Below are positions 1 through 8,648 of a stretch of DNA of 64,000 nt, in pieces (positions within the stretch are counted from its first letter, which is position 1; the number at the start of each line of letters is the position of its first letter). The position numbers were made by a program, and so were the translations under genes. This DNA comes from Caenibius sp. WL. GTDB lineage: Bacteria; Pseudomonadota; Alphaproteobacteria; Sphingomonadales; Sphingomonadaceae. A model generated the notes under the pieces. The model ran no database searches, was not told the origin of the DNA, and saw only the letters and a list, made by a program, of their open reading frames with translations. Location of the stretch: assembly GCF_019803445.1 (NCBI RefSeq), contig NZ_CP081844.1, positions 2,678,501 through 2,742,500 on the forward strand, given 5' to 3'.

Positions 1-1782
1 GGCAAGGCCGCCGCTCAGCGTGAAATTCTGAACCGCGCGCGCCATCCATTCGACTTCCACGCCGCGCGTGCGCAGCGAACCGACATTGTCGAGCCGCAGG
101 GCCCCGCCCACGGTCGGCTCCAGCGATTGAGCCTGGAAATTGCGATAGTCGGTGGTGAATGCCGTGACGTTGAACATCAGGCGGCGGTCGAGGAACGTCC
201 CCTTCATCCCCACTTCGTAACTGTCGGCATGTTCGGCCTTCACCGGCTGCAGCGCGGCGATCGCGGCATTGAAGCTGGTCGTGAGATCGTAGGTCTGCCC
301 CTTGTAGCCGCGCGCATACGTGGCGAACAGCATGACGTCCTTCGACGGCATGTATTGCAGCCCCAACTTGCCGGTGAACGCCGTGTCGCCATTCGATCCG
401 TGGAAGTTCTGGCCGGACACGTTGTTAGTGAAGGTATAGGCGATGTTCTCGCGATTGATGCGCGCGCCGGCCACCAGGCCGACCTTCTCCGCGAACCGCC
501 AATCCGCCTGGCCGAACAGGGCATAGCTCTTCGATTCCGAGGTTGCGCTGAAGTTGCCTACGGACACCACCGGCCCGCGCTCGAATTCGCGCGTGAGATC
601 GTTGTCGGCGTAATACGCGCCGAGCACGTACTTGAACGGCTTGTCCGACGATGTCAGCCGCAGTTCCTGGCTGAAGGAATGCGTGCCGTAGACCCCGTGC
701 TGCGAAACGCCCCCATGCATGCGCCCGCCGGTGAGATAGCCCAGGACGTCGACCGCGGAATTGTCGATTTCGCCGTAATCGCGGAACGAATAGCGGTTGA
801 GCGAGGTGATCGACGTCAGCGTGTACTCGCCGATGCCCCAGTTCATCTTCAAGGCAACGCCGCGATCCTTGCCCGTGGGAGTGGCGACCATATCGGAAAC
901 GAGCTTGGTATTGCTCTTGCCAGGGACGACGCCCGGCGCGAAAACTGCAGGCGTGAAGGACGGGATAAACAACAACCGGGCCGATGGCGACAGTGACCGC
1001 AAGGGTGCCCCGCAGCATTCGGTGCGGGTCTTGTTGTAGTGCCCGAACAAGGTGGCGTCGAAACCGTCCAACGGCTCCCACCGCAGCTTGGCGAACACGC
1101 TGTCACTTTTTTTCCCGTTGACCATCTTCCCGGTGTAGAGATTGCGCACGTTGCCGTCGTAGCGCGACACCGTTCCACTCACGCGGAAAGCCAGCGTGTT
1201 GGTGATCGGGCCCGACAGGCTCAATGCGTAACGCTGCTCGTCATCGTCCGTCACCTTGACTTCGGCATGGGCAGAGAACCTGTCTGAGGGCTGCTTCGTC
1301 GTGACGGAAACCACGCCGGCGGATGCCGATTTGCCAAACAGCGTGCTCTGTGGCCCGCGCAGGACTTCGACCCGCTCGATATCGACGAGATCGGTCAGAG
1401 CCTGCGACTGCTGGGCCAGAGCGATGTCATCCACCACCACCAGCACGCTGGATTCCACACCGATGCCATAAGCGAAAGTACCCACCCCACGCAGCGAAAT
1501 CGAGCTAACTGCCGGGTTGCCGCCATCCTGGAATGTCATGCTGGGCGCCATTTTGGCGATATCGGTAAAATTGCTGCCACCGATCTTTTCCAGCGCATCG
1601 CCGTTCAGCACCGTGATCGCCACCGGCACATCCTGCACATTGGCCGCGCGCTTTTCCGCCGTCACGATGATTTCTTCGATGCCGCCGCGCGACGAGGCCG
1701 TTGCAGTCTGGCTCTGTGCCTGCACGGCAGCAGGCACAGACAAGGCGATGACGGCGGTTGCCGCCATGAATTGCTTCTTCAT
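1..1782 (-). CDS. TonB-dependent receptor, 3' end outside the window
   Basis: Outer-membrane active transporter; 594 codons are present without a stop, so the end of the beta-barrel lies beyond position 1. The frame is open throughout. The N-terminus is a Sec signal (MKKQFMAATAVIALSVPAAV, then QA|Q), followed by a TonB-box-like stretch EEIIVTAEKR and a plug domain with RGPQSTLFG. ATG at 1782 has GGGAGG about 6 bases upstream. The gene begins 54 bases after the stop of the GH2 gene on the same strand, so the two are probably co-transcribed. That neighbour hints at a glycan or glycoside substrate, but receptor sequence alone does not define the ligand. Confidence 0.93.
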   Translation of the reverse strand, partial: MKKQFMAATAVIALSVPAAVQAQSQTATASSRGGIEEIIVTAEKRAANVQDVPVAITVLNGDALEKIGGSNFTDIAKMAPSMTFQDGGNPAVSSISLRGVGTFAYGIGVESSVLVVVDDIALAQQSQALTDLVDIERVEVLRGPQSTLFGKSASAGVVSVTTKQPSDRFSAHAEVKVTDDDEQRYALSLSGPITNTLAFRVSGTVSRYDGNVRNLYTGKMVNGKKSDSVFAKLRWEPLDGFDATLFGHYNKTRTECCGAPLRSLSPSARLLFIPSFTPAVFAPGVVPGKSNTKLVSDMVATPTGKDRGVALKMNWGIGEYTLTSITSLNRYSFRDYGEIDNSAVDVLGYLTGGRMHGGVSQHGVYGTHSFSQELRLTSSDKPFKYVLGAYYADNDLTREFERGPVVSVGNFSATSESKSYALFGQADWRFAEKVGLVAGARINRENIAYTFTNNVSGQNFHGSNGDTAFTGKLGLQYMPSKDVMLFATYARGYKGQTYDLTTSFNAAIAALQPVKAEHADSYEVGMKGTFLDRRLMFNVTAFTTDYRNFQAQSLEPTVGGALRLDNVGSLRTRGVEVEWMARAVQNFTLSGGLA

Positions 1783-1836
1783 GAACTCCCTCCCATTCGT
1801 ATTTCAGATGCGCGGACCTCGCGCCAATCTTCCCGA

Positions 1837-4482
1837 TCAGCGGGTGATTTCGATGGCCGAGACGAGAGCGGCTCCTTTGCCCCGCTCGAATGCCAGGGAC
1901 AGGCGCCCACCCTGCACCGTTACGGGAAAACTTCGCTCAACCGCTTTCAGAGCGCCGCCCGCCAACAGGAACGGATCAATTGAAGCCAAGGCGATCTTGC
2001 CGTTGGCCTTGACCGAGAAAGTCCGCTTGCCTGCTGCTGTCAGCTCAGGCTCGAAAAAGGAAAGAGTTACTTGCCAGTCTCCGTCGGGTAGCGGAATCTC
2101 ATAAGCGAACCGCCCCTCACGATAGCCATTGTACAACGCTGCCGAAGTCGCCCCTACTACCACCTTGTCCTTGACTCCGCGGGCGAAGAAGGCGGTTATA
2201 TCTTTGGGATTTAGGGCCTTGGCTTCACCCCCATCAAAGAAATGGTCGGACCCGAAGTGACGGCCATCTTCCAGTACCTGTTCGGTAAGATCACCTGCAT
2301 TAATCCGCAGGCCATTTTTCAGCGGATCGGGACCATTCAGCGTGATTTCATCGCTCACCGCTTTGCCGCTGAACACGGCACTCGCCGCGATCCGGTTCGT
2401 TCCCGGTTTCAGCGGCACATTGTGCCAAACGCAAATCCGTTCCGGGCACGGCTGAGGGCCAAGATCGGCGCCATCCACCCGCAAGCTGACACTGGGTGCA
2501 TTGCTGTACACCCGGATATCCGCCACCGGATAGGCACGGTTGCTATAGCGACGGCCGTTGACATGGACGACCGGCTCGCTGCTCCAGTTCGCCTTGTAGA
2601 AATAGAACGCGTCCTTCCGGGTCTTGCGATCGTAAGTGACGAGGCCCTTGTCGTTAAGATCGATAGCATCGCCCTCGACTCTGAAATCGCTCGCGAAATC
2701 GAACATGTTCCAAACCCAGGCAGCCCAGAGGTATGGACGGGCCTTCAGCGCCCGCCAGTTTTCCTCGTGAACCAGGGACTGGAACTCTTCAGGGTGCGGC
2801 CGGCCGAACGCATTGATGACCCCGCCGTGCGGATTGTCCGAATGCTGCGTCAACGCTCCGCCCGCTCCATATTCGCTGACCGACATCGGCATGGCGGGGA
2901 AGCGCTTGTGCAGGGCATCCAGTGCCGGCCCCATGTCTTCCGGCTTCATGCCGTACCAGCCGGGATAGCGGTTGTAGCCCGCCACATCGGTCGTGCCGAC
3001 CAGCGGTTCGGCATCAATCGGCCCACCATAAGGTGAATCGGTGCAGCAATCGGCAAAAGTCGTCAGGCGACGCGGGTCTTCCTTCTTTGCCAGATCGTTG
3101 AGGTTCTTCAACAAATCCTTTGCCTTCACCGCCTTGCGAGTAAAGATCGAATAGCTGTCGATCTCATTGCCGACACCCCAGGTCACCACAGAAGGGTGGT
3201 TGTAATTCTGGCGGATCAGTTCGATCAGTTGCTGGCGCGCATTTGCGACGATCGCCGGCGAAGGATCGCCGCCGTCGAACGACGCCGCGCTGACATAGGG
3301 CACTTCGGCCCAGACCACCATTCCACGCTCATCGGCAAGTTCGAACCATTTCTGGACGTGCTGATAATGGGCGAAACGAATGGTGTTCGCGCCCACTTCC
3401 GCGATCAGGTCCATATCCTCGACATGGTCGGCATCGGACAAGGCGGCACCTTTGCCGAGGCGATCCTGATGGCGCGAAACGCCGTGCAGCGGTAGGGATT
3501 TCCCGTTGAGAAAGAACCCCTTGTCAGGGTCCATATGAAAAGTACGGATGCCCAGCGGCTGCTCCACCCGGTCAACCACTTTGCCTCCGGCACGCAACTC
3601 CACTGCAACCCTGTAGAGATAAGGATCGGCCCGCCCCTGCCACAAGCGGGGTTTGGGCACAGTGAAAGTTTGCTGCACACTCGTGTCATCGCCGCCAGCG
3701 AGCCTGACCGGGGCAGACACCTCAGCCACCTTTCCGCCCTCTGCATCCTGGATTGCAGCAACAACCGTCAGATCACGCGATTTGCCATCCTGATTGCGCA
3801 GCTTGGTGACAAGGTCGATCGTTGCGGATGTGTCATCCACCGATGCAACCGAGGCATAGACACCCGGGCCGGCGTGATCGAGCAGATCGATCTGGGCCGA
3901 TGGCGCCACGATCAGGGAAACACCCCGATATATCCCACCATACAGGAAGAAATCGCCGGCAATGGGCAGGACATCGGCCGTCGGGCTACCCGGTTTAGGC
4001 TTGCTGTTGTCCGCCCTGACGACAAGGAGGTTGTCCCCCTTCGTGGACAGGAAAGGCGTGACGTCAAACCGGAACCGCGAATAGGCCCCTTTGTGCTGAC
4101 CGACATAGTGGCCGTTCAGCCAGACATCGGCAATGGCGCCAACTCCATCAAACTGGAGGATCGCCCGATTGCCTTTCAGTTTCTGCGGCGTCGGGAAACG
4201 CAGCCTGTACCATCCCGCGCCCTGAAAGTTGTTGGTGTCCGCGCTGCGCTCAGCGCGATATTCACCCAGGCGGTTCCAGCTGTGCGGCAGGCTGATCGAT
4301 TGCCACTCTGCATCATCGAAAGCCGGTGTGAGAGGTTGCGCGGGCAAATCGCCCTGCTGGAAGCGCCATCCCTGGGCAAGATCGATCGTGCGACGCGGCG
4401 CTTCTCCCGCCGATGCAGGGGGCACCGTCAAAACCGTGCCCAGTGCAACGGCACTCACCCAGAGAGTTTCACGACGCACCAT
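1837..4482 (-). CDS. Glycoside hydrolase family 2 (beta-galactosidase-like) with C-terminal malectin-like domain
   Basis: Exported 881-residue retaining glycosidase. Order: signal peptide (about 1-25), GH2 sugar-binding/jelly-roll domain (about 33-195), immunoglobulin-like GH2 domain (about 200-312), TIM barrel (about 313-620). The acid/base is E440 in TWGVGNEID and the nucleophile E537 in SVSEYGAGG. The last 155 residues (from about 727, INAGDLTEQV...FFDGG) resemble a malectin/di-glucose-binding domain and would hold carbohydrate. Family GH2 covers beta-galactosidase, beta-mannosidase and beta-glucuronidase, and the exact sugar is not decidable here. It lies between two TonB receptors on the same strand, fitting a small glycan-use locus. 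A FadR-type palindrome sits 85 bases upstream of the start. Confidence 0.92.
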   Translation of the reverse strand: MVRRETLWVSAVALGTVLTVPPASAGEAPRRTIDLAQGWRFQQGDLPAQPLTPAFDDAEWQSISLPHSWNRLGEYRAERSADTNNFQGAGWYRLRFPTPQKLKGNRAILQFDGVGAIADVWLNGHYVGQHKGAYSRFRFDVTPFLSTKGDNLLVVRADNSKPKPGSPTADVLPIAGDFFLYGGIYRGVSLIVAPSAQIDLLDHAGPGVYASVASVDDTSATIDLVTKLRNQDGKSRDLTVVAAIQDAEGGKVAEVSAPVRLAGGDDTSVQQTFTVPKPRLWQGRADPYLYRVAVELRAGGKVVDRVEQPLGIRTFHMDPDKGFFLNGKSLPLHGVSRHQDRLGKGAALSDADHVEDMDLIAEVGANTIRFAHYQHVQKWFELADERGMVVWAEVPYVSAASFDGGDPSPAIVANARQQLIELIRQNYNHPSVVTWGVGNEIDSYSIFTRKAVKAKDLLKNLNDLAKKEDPRRLTTFADCCTDSPYGGPIDAEPLVGTTDVAGYNRYPGWYGMKPEDMGPALDALHKRFPAMPMSVSEYGAGGALTQHSDNPHGGVINAFGRPHPEEFQSLVHEENWRALKARPYLWAAWVWNMFDFASDFRVEGDAIDLNDKGLVTYDRKTRKDAFYFYKANWSSEPVVHVNGRRYSNRAYPVADIRVYSNAPSVSLRVDGADLGPQPCPERICVWHNVPLKPGTNRIAASAVFSGKAVSDEITLNGPDPLKNGLRINAGDLTEQVLEDGRHFGSDHFFDGGEAKALNPKDITAFFARGVKDKVVVGATSAALYNGYREGRFAYEIPLPDGDWQVTLSFFEPELTAAGKRTFSVKANGKIALASIDPFLLAGGALKAVERSFPVTVQGGRLSLAFERGKGAALVSAIEITR

Positions 4483-4566
4483 CCCCTCACCCTTCCGTAT
4501 TGAACTGTTTTCACCCGGCCATTGGCCTTACCTTTTTTCAGTACATTTATGTGATTGTCAATATTT

Positions 4567-4579
4567 TTGGTATGACCAA
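4567..4579. promoter_or_regulatory. FadR/PdhR-like operator palindrome upstream of GH2
   Basis: Perfect inverted repeat TTGGTATGACCAA (arms TTGGT/ACCAA, 3-base centre), 85 bases upstream of the GH2 start in an AT-rich promoter. The form TGGTnnnACCA is typical of FadR-subfamily GntR regulators such as PdhR and FadR. No GntR gene is present in the window, so the regulator would be encoded elsewhere. Confidence 0.5.
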
Positions 4580-4853
4580 TATTTCCATTCTACCAAACCA
4601 CTTTTGACCTCCAGCGCCGTGCCGGAAATACCATGAAATGCTGCTATGGTGAGAATGGGGGAGAAAATCGGAGATTATCGGCAATGGCCATCACCCAGGA
4701 GGTTGGCGAGCCGGCTGACCGCAATGCATAAAACGCCAAGAGCGCGAGCGGCCCTCAGCATCACAGGTTTCAGGAGCGTGTTATCGAGCGCGCTACAGCA
4801 CAATCGGCATAATTGCTGCGCCCAGCGGTCGTGTGGCAAGGCTTCCAAACCAT

Positions 4854-4886
4854 AGTGGGGGCGTGCATCGCTGCCCCGCCCCCACT
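4854..4886 (-). terminator. Hairpin after receptor gene
   Basis: Stem AGTGGGGGC (4854-4862) / GCCCCCACT (4878-4886), 9 perfect GC-rich pairs, about 60 bases past the stop of the receptor ending at 4946. The T tract on the minus strand is weak (ATGGTTT), so it may be only a partial terminator. Confidence 0.55.
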
Positions 4887-4945
4887 CTTGTTTAGATCAC
4901 CAATCGGCTCATTTCTTCTGTCAACGCCGCTTCCTGCGGCAGAGT

Positions 4946-7252
4946 TCAGAATTCGAAGCTGAGATCGAGGCCATAGGTTCGCGGCTGGCGGAAGAAGCCG
5001 ACGATCACGGAGCCGACATCCGCCGCAAATTCGAGATTCTTTTTGTTCGTCAGATTCTGCACGAAGAAGGACACACGCGCCTTGGAGCCGCCCAGATCGA
5101 TATCGCTCAACGATGCTCTAGCGTTGACGAGCCAGAACCCTTTGTCGGTCACCAGATCGTTCAATGCGGCGCTGGCATATCCCCCTTGTGCGGTCAGACG
5201 GGAAGTTCCCTGATAAGTCGCGTCGAGCCGGAAGGTTGCAGTCCCGATCTGTTCGATCGGCGTGCTCGCCTGCCCGAACACCTGGCCTGTCCAGCGCGGT
5301 CTCCCGGTGGGGTGCAGGCTGTCTGAAACGTCTTTGCGAACGCCATTCACGACCTGAATGTATTCTTTGTATTCAAAATCCGTGTGCGCCAGATTGCCGC
5401 CGAATGTCACCCCGGCAACGGGCGCCGCAGTCACTTCCAGTTCAAAGCCCTTGATATTGGCGCGCCCGGCATTCTCTATGAATGTTACGCCATTTTCAAA
5501 CAGCATAACCTGAAGGTTCTTGTACTTCGATGTGTAGGCTGCCGCGTTGATGCGCAGGCGCTTGTCGAGCAGGTCCGCCTTGACGCCGATTTCATACGAG
5601 GTGAGTTCCTCGGGTTCGAAAGGAATAGCGCTGCGGATACCCCCTGCGATATAACCGGTGGAAACTTTGGCGTAGGCCATAATATTGTCCGTCGGCCGGT
5701 AGGTGACTGTCGCCAGCCAATCCGTATGCTTGAACTTCCGCTTGATCGCGAGCCCGTTCGGGAATGCGGACGTCACATCCTTGTAATACCGCGAATCCTT
5801 GGTGATACGTGCGCCTGCCGTCAGATCGAGCTTATCCGTGACATGCAAAGTGCCCTGAACGAACCCCGCATGCGATTGATTGCGCGCGATCAGCGGCTGA
5901 TACGCGACCGGGCGCGCGGGCGGATTGTAATTGGGTATCGCCGTGAAGGAAAACTGATTGAACAGAGACGGGATACCCGTTGAATTCTCCACGAAATAGA
6001 ACACGCCCGCAACCACATCCAGCACCCGGGTGCGAGCGGTAATCTGAAACTCGTTGGTGAATTGCCGTTGGCTTTGCGGAGTCCCGCCAATCGTGGCCAG
6101 AATCTTGTAAGGCTGGCCGCTGCCTGCCGGGTCTTTCAGCGCATTGCCACCGCCGATATCATTGCCCCCGGTGTTTTCGTCGAAACCGCGCCAGGCCGCA
6201 ATGTTCTTGATTTCGATGGCATCCGAAAACGCATAGCTCGCCGTCACGCTATGCCCGAAAACACGCAGCGTGTTGAGCGACATCATGTCGTTGGACACGG
6301 CCTTGAGCCGCTTGGTGCTGACGATATTCAGGCCGCCGAGAGCGGGCTGCGCATCGTAAATGGCCTTGGCCGCCGCTCCGCCCGAACCTTCGGTGAAGCC
6401 AAGCACCTGCACCGCCGCCTGTGTGGCATCGCGATCCGTATAATCGAAACGGTAATCCAGCTTGAACGGCCCACCGTTGTCGAAACGCACAGCGGCTTCA
6501 ACCGCATCGACATTACGCATTCCCAGAGTCTTCGCCGAGGCGATTTTCTGCACGACACCATTCGAACGGCGGGTGAAATCCCATTCGATGCCCGGCGTCA
6601 GATTGCGGACCGAGCCGCGTTCTTCATCATGCAGATAGGTCAGCGACGCAGAAAAGCCGTTCCATTCCGGCGTATCGAGGCGCGCGCGCAGGCGCCGCCC
6701 GGCATAATTGCTGATCGATGCATCGACTTTCGCCGCCAGTTCGCCCCGCGGCCCCTTGGTAATGATATTGATCGCGCCGCCGGTGGAATTGCGCCCGAAC
6801 AGCGTGCCCTGCGGGCCCCGCAACACTTCGATCCGTTCAATCTCCGCGAGGTCGAACAACGAACCGTTGGCCCGCCCGAGATAAACGTTGTTGATATACA
6901 TCGTGATGCCCGCATCGACGGTGATCCCGGTGGACCCCGTCGTAATGCCGCGCATGGACATCGCAGGCAGATTGGAACTGCCGGATTGGCCTTTGACGAT
7001 CAGACCGGGGGCAAGAGCTGAAATATCCCGCACATCGGTAACCCGCGCGTCTTCTATCGCCTGACTGGACAAGGCGGTGACCGCTACCGGCACGACCTGC
7101 AGATTTTCCGCCTGCTTTTGTGCGGTAACGATGATCTCTTCGAGATGCCCGCTGCCTGCCGGGGCAGGAGATTGGGCATGAACGGTCAGAGGAACAAGCG
7201 CTGCCCCCAGAAACAACGCGCCCCGCGCAGCCGATATGGCACCTGTTTTCAT
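4946..7252 (-). CDS. TonB-dependent receptor
   Basis: Outer-membrane receptor of 768 residues. ATG at 7252 (MKTGAISAARGA) is chosen over an in-frame ATG at 7279 because AGGGGAGAG precedes it at good spacing, and the protein then begins with a clean Sec signal ending VHAQ. TonB box EEIIVTAQKQ; plug motif RGPQGTLFGRNSTGGA; long barrel ending in ...LDLSFEF with the terminal aromatic expected for barrel assembly. The phosphatase gene ends 45 bases upstream, so these two probably share a message. Ligand unknown. Confidence 0.94.
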   Translation of the reverse strand: MKTGAISAARGALFLGAALVPLTVHAQSPAPAGSGHLEEIIVTAQKQAENLQVVPVAVTALSSQAIEDARVTDVRDISALAPGLIVKGQSGSSNLPAMSMRGITTGSTGITVDAGITMYINNVYLGRANGSLFDLAEIERIEVLRGPQGTLFGRNSTGGAINIITKGPRGELAAKVDASISNYAGRRLRARLDTPEWNGFSASLTYLHDEERGSVRNLTPGIEWDFTRRSNGVVQKIASAKTLGMRNVDAVEAAVRFDNGGPFKLDYRFDYTDRDATQAAVQVLGFTEGSGGAAAKAIYDAQPALGGLNIVSTKRLKAVSNDMMSLNTLRVFGHSVTASYAFSDAIEIKNIAAWRGFDENTGGNDIGGGNALKDPAGSGQPYKILATIGGTPQSQRQFTNEFQITARTRVLDVVAGVFYFVENSTGIPSLFNQFSFTAIPNYNPPARPVAYQPLIARNQSHAGFVQGTLHVTDKLDLTAGARITKDSRYYKDVTSAFPNGLAIKRKFKHTDWLATVTYRPTDNIMAYAKVSTGYIAGGIRSAIPFEPEELTSYEIGVKADLLDKRLRINAAAYTSKYKNLQVMLFENGVTFIENAGRANIKGFELEVTAAPVAGVTFGGNLAHTDFEYKEYIQVVNGVRKDVSDSLHPTGRPRWTGQVFGQASTPIEQIGTATFRLDATYQGTSRLTAQGGYASAALNDLVTDKGFWLVNARASLSDIDLGGSKARVSFFVQNLTNKKNLEFAADVGSVIVGFFRQPRTYGLDLSFEF

Positions 7253-7297
7253 GTTATTCTCTCCCCTATGTTCTTCCATGTTGTGGCGTTCCGAGCC

Positions 7298-8413
7298 CTA
7301 TGCCGGGCCGGACTGCAGAAACTTGTCCCTCAGCTTGGCCAGAGCCTTCGCATCGAGCCCCAGCCCTTCGCGCAGATAGTTGTCGAATGACCCGTATCGC
7401 CGATCGACTTCGTCAAAGGCTGCATCGAGATATTCGGGCGCGACCCGTTCGAGCGGGACAAAAGCGGCGCCATGTTTGCCAATGCCCGCCGCGATCTCCT
7501 TGGACCGATAGCCGTTGCTGAGCAGATAATCCCGGTAAACCGTCTCTTTGGGGACGCCCAACAGCGTCAAGAGCACCGCAGCCGCCCACCCCGTCCGATC
7601 CTTGCCTGCCGTGCAATAGAACAGGGCTGCGCCGTCCGTATCCTGCGCGAGAAGGTGAAACAGTGCGGAATAGGCCCGCAGGGCTGACGGTGACGACACC
7701 ATCGCCCGGTTCAAACGCAAAAGCACCTCGTCTCCGCGCCCGCTGTCGATCAGTTCCTGAATATTGCCCAGGTCCCCGGGCGGATCGGCGAAGACATCCG
7801 CAACCACATAACGCGCCCCAGCGAGCAGCTCCCCTGGCGCGTCCTTTCGTTCCTGCTCATGCCGCAAATCGACAACCGTTGTCAGATGCAACCGCTCAAG
7901 CGCCTTGATATCGCTGGGTGCAAGCCGGGCCAGTTCGCCGGAACGATAGATCATGCCCATACGAACCCAGGCACCCCCGGCCGTGCGATAACCCCCCAAA
8001 TCCCGCAAATTCGGCAACCTGGTTCGAGACACGTCGCGATCGGCGACAATGAGCGATTGCCCGCAATCGGGTGTCAGACGGAAAAATGTGCGCTGATTGC
8101 CTTTGGATGGGGGCAGCACGATCTGCCCGGCTTTCCCACCGCGACCCAGCGCCTCCCTGCGCCCATTCTCCATCTCGCTTCCAGCCGCGATCTCCACGTG
8201 GCTGGCGCCACGCGTCATCCAGCTGACGACCGGGCGCCCATCGATCTGTGCGACTTCCGCTGTGAGAAAAGGGCTTTCCGCTTCCGCAGCAGAGGCCGAC
8301 GCGGGACAGGGCGATACTGCGGCAGTTGCGGGCGTAACCATAACGCACTGCGCGACGAGCATAGCCCAGCCAGCCGCACCGGCACGCGCCCATTTATGCA
8401 TCCGATCGCCCAT
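7298..8413 (-). CDS. Exported tyrosine-phosphatase-like protein (Y_phosphatase3 type)
   Basis: 371 residues with an N-terminal signal region (hydrophobic to about residue 32). The phosphatase loop is FYCTAGKDRTG with nucleophile C267 and R273 (CX5R), preceded by LRDLGGYRTAGG (about 136-147) and VVDLRHEQER, which are hallmarks of the atypical Tyr/lipid phosphatase family PF13350. About 80 residues between signal and catalytic domain (about 48-115) look beta-rich and may be a separate domain. A second ATG at 8401 (MHKWARAG) is a possible start. Position just upstream of a receptor and the GH2 gene suggests removal of a phosphate during nutrient uptake, but this is inference. Confidence 0.83.
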   Translation of the reverse strand: MGDRMHKWARAGAAGWAMLVAQCVMVTPATAAVSPCPASASAAEAESPFLTAEVAQIDGRPVVSWMTRGASHVEIAAGSEMENGRREALGRGGKAGQIVLPPSKGNQRTFFRLTPDCGQSLIVADRDVSRTRLPNLRDLGGYRTAGGAWVRMGMIYRSGELARLAPSDIKALERLHLTTVVDLRHEQERKDAPGELLAGARYVVADVFADPPGDLGNIQELIDSGRGDEVLLRLNRAMVSSPSALRAYSALFHLLAQDTDGAALFYCTAGKDRTGWAAAVLLTLLGVPKETVYRDYLLSNGYRSKEIAAGIGKHGAAFVPLERVAPEYLDAAFDEVDRRYGSFDNYLREGLGLDAKALAKLRDKFLQSGPA

Positions 8414-8470
8414 GCACCCTCTCTATCCATCCGCCCCGGCAGCCTGTGCCGCTCCATAATTTGGAACAGA

Positions 8471-8507
8471 TGACATATATAGGGTACATATGACATACGG
8501 AATGTCA
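8471..8507. promoter_or_regulatory. TGACAT repeat cluster, candidate operator/promoter
   Basis: Palindrome TGACATACGGAATGTCA (8491-8507, arms TGACAT/ATGTCA) with a further direct copy TGACATA at 8471-8477, exactly 20 bases from the second. On the minus strand TTGACA (complement of 8503-8508) is a perfect -35 element, so a repressor bound here would cover the promoter of the phosphatase/receptor transcript. It lies about 60-95 bases upstream of ATG 8413. Confidence 0.5.
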
Positions 8508-8648
8508 ATTACGCATAGAGGCCGAAAATCGCGAGATGATCTCCCAAAAAGTTATGGATTTGTTCGCAGGAAAAAGCCGGTTCCGGCAAAAATCCGCCGG
8601 AATAAGTTATAGGAACGATCGGTATACGGGAAGCATGGCTATCGCTTT

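Larger units (their letters stand above)
4483..4945. other. 463-base intergenic region upstream of the GH2 gene
   Basis: No convincing gene. It holds the promoter side of the GH2 gene: an AT-rich stretch at about 4520-4610 with a FadR-like palindrome, plus an outer inverted repeat TTTGGTA (4566-4572) / TACCAAA (4591-4597). At the other end is a GC-rich hairpin just after the upstream receptor gene. A 69-codon plus-strand frame at 4646-4855 has no recognisable protein features and no good ribosome site, and is left out. Confidence 0.6.

Noticed and set aside
4646-4855. 69-codon plus-strand small gene
   Set aside because: No ribosome site, no motif, ends inside a hairpin.
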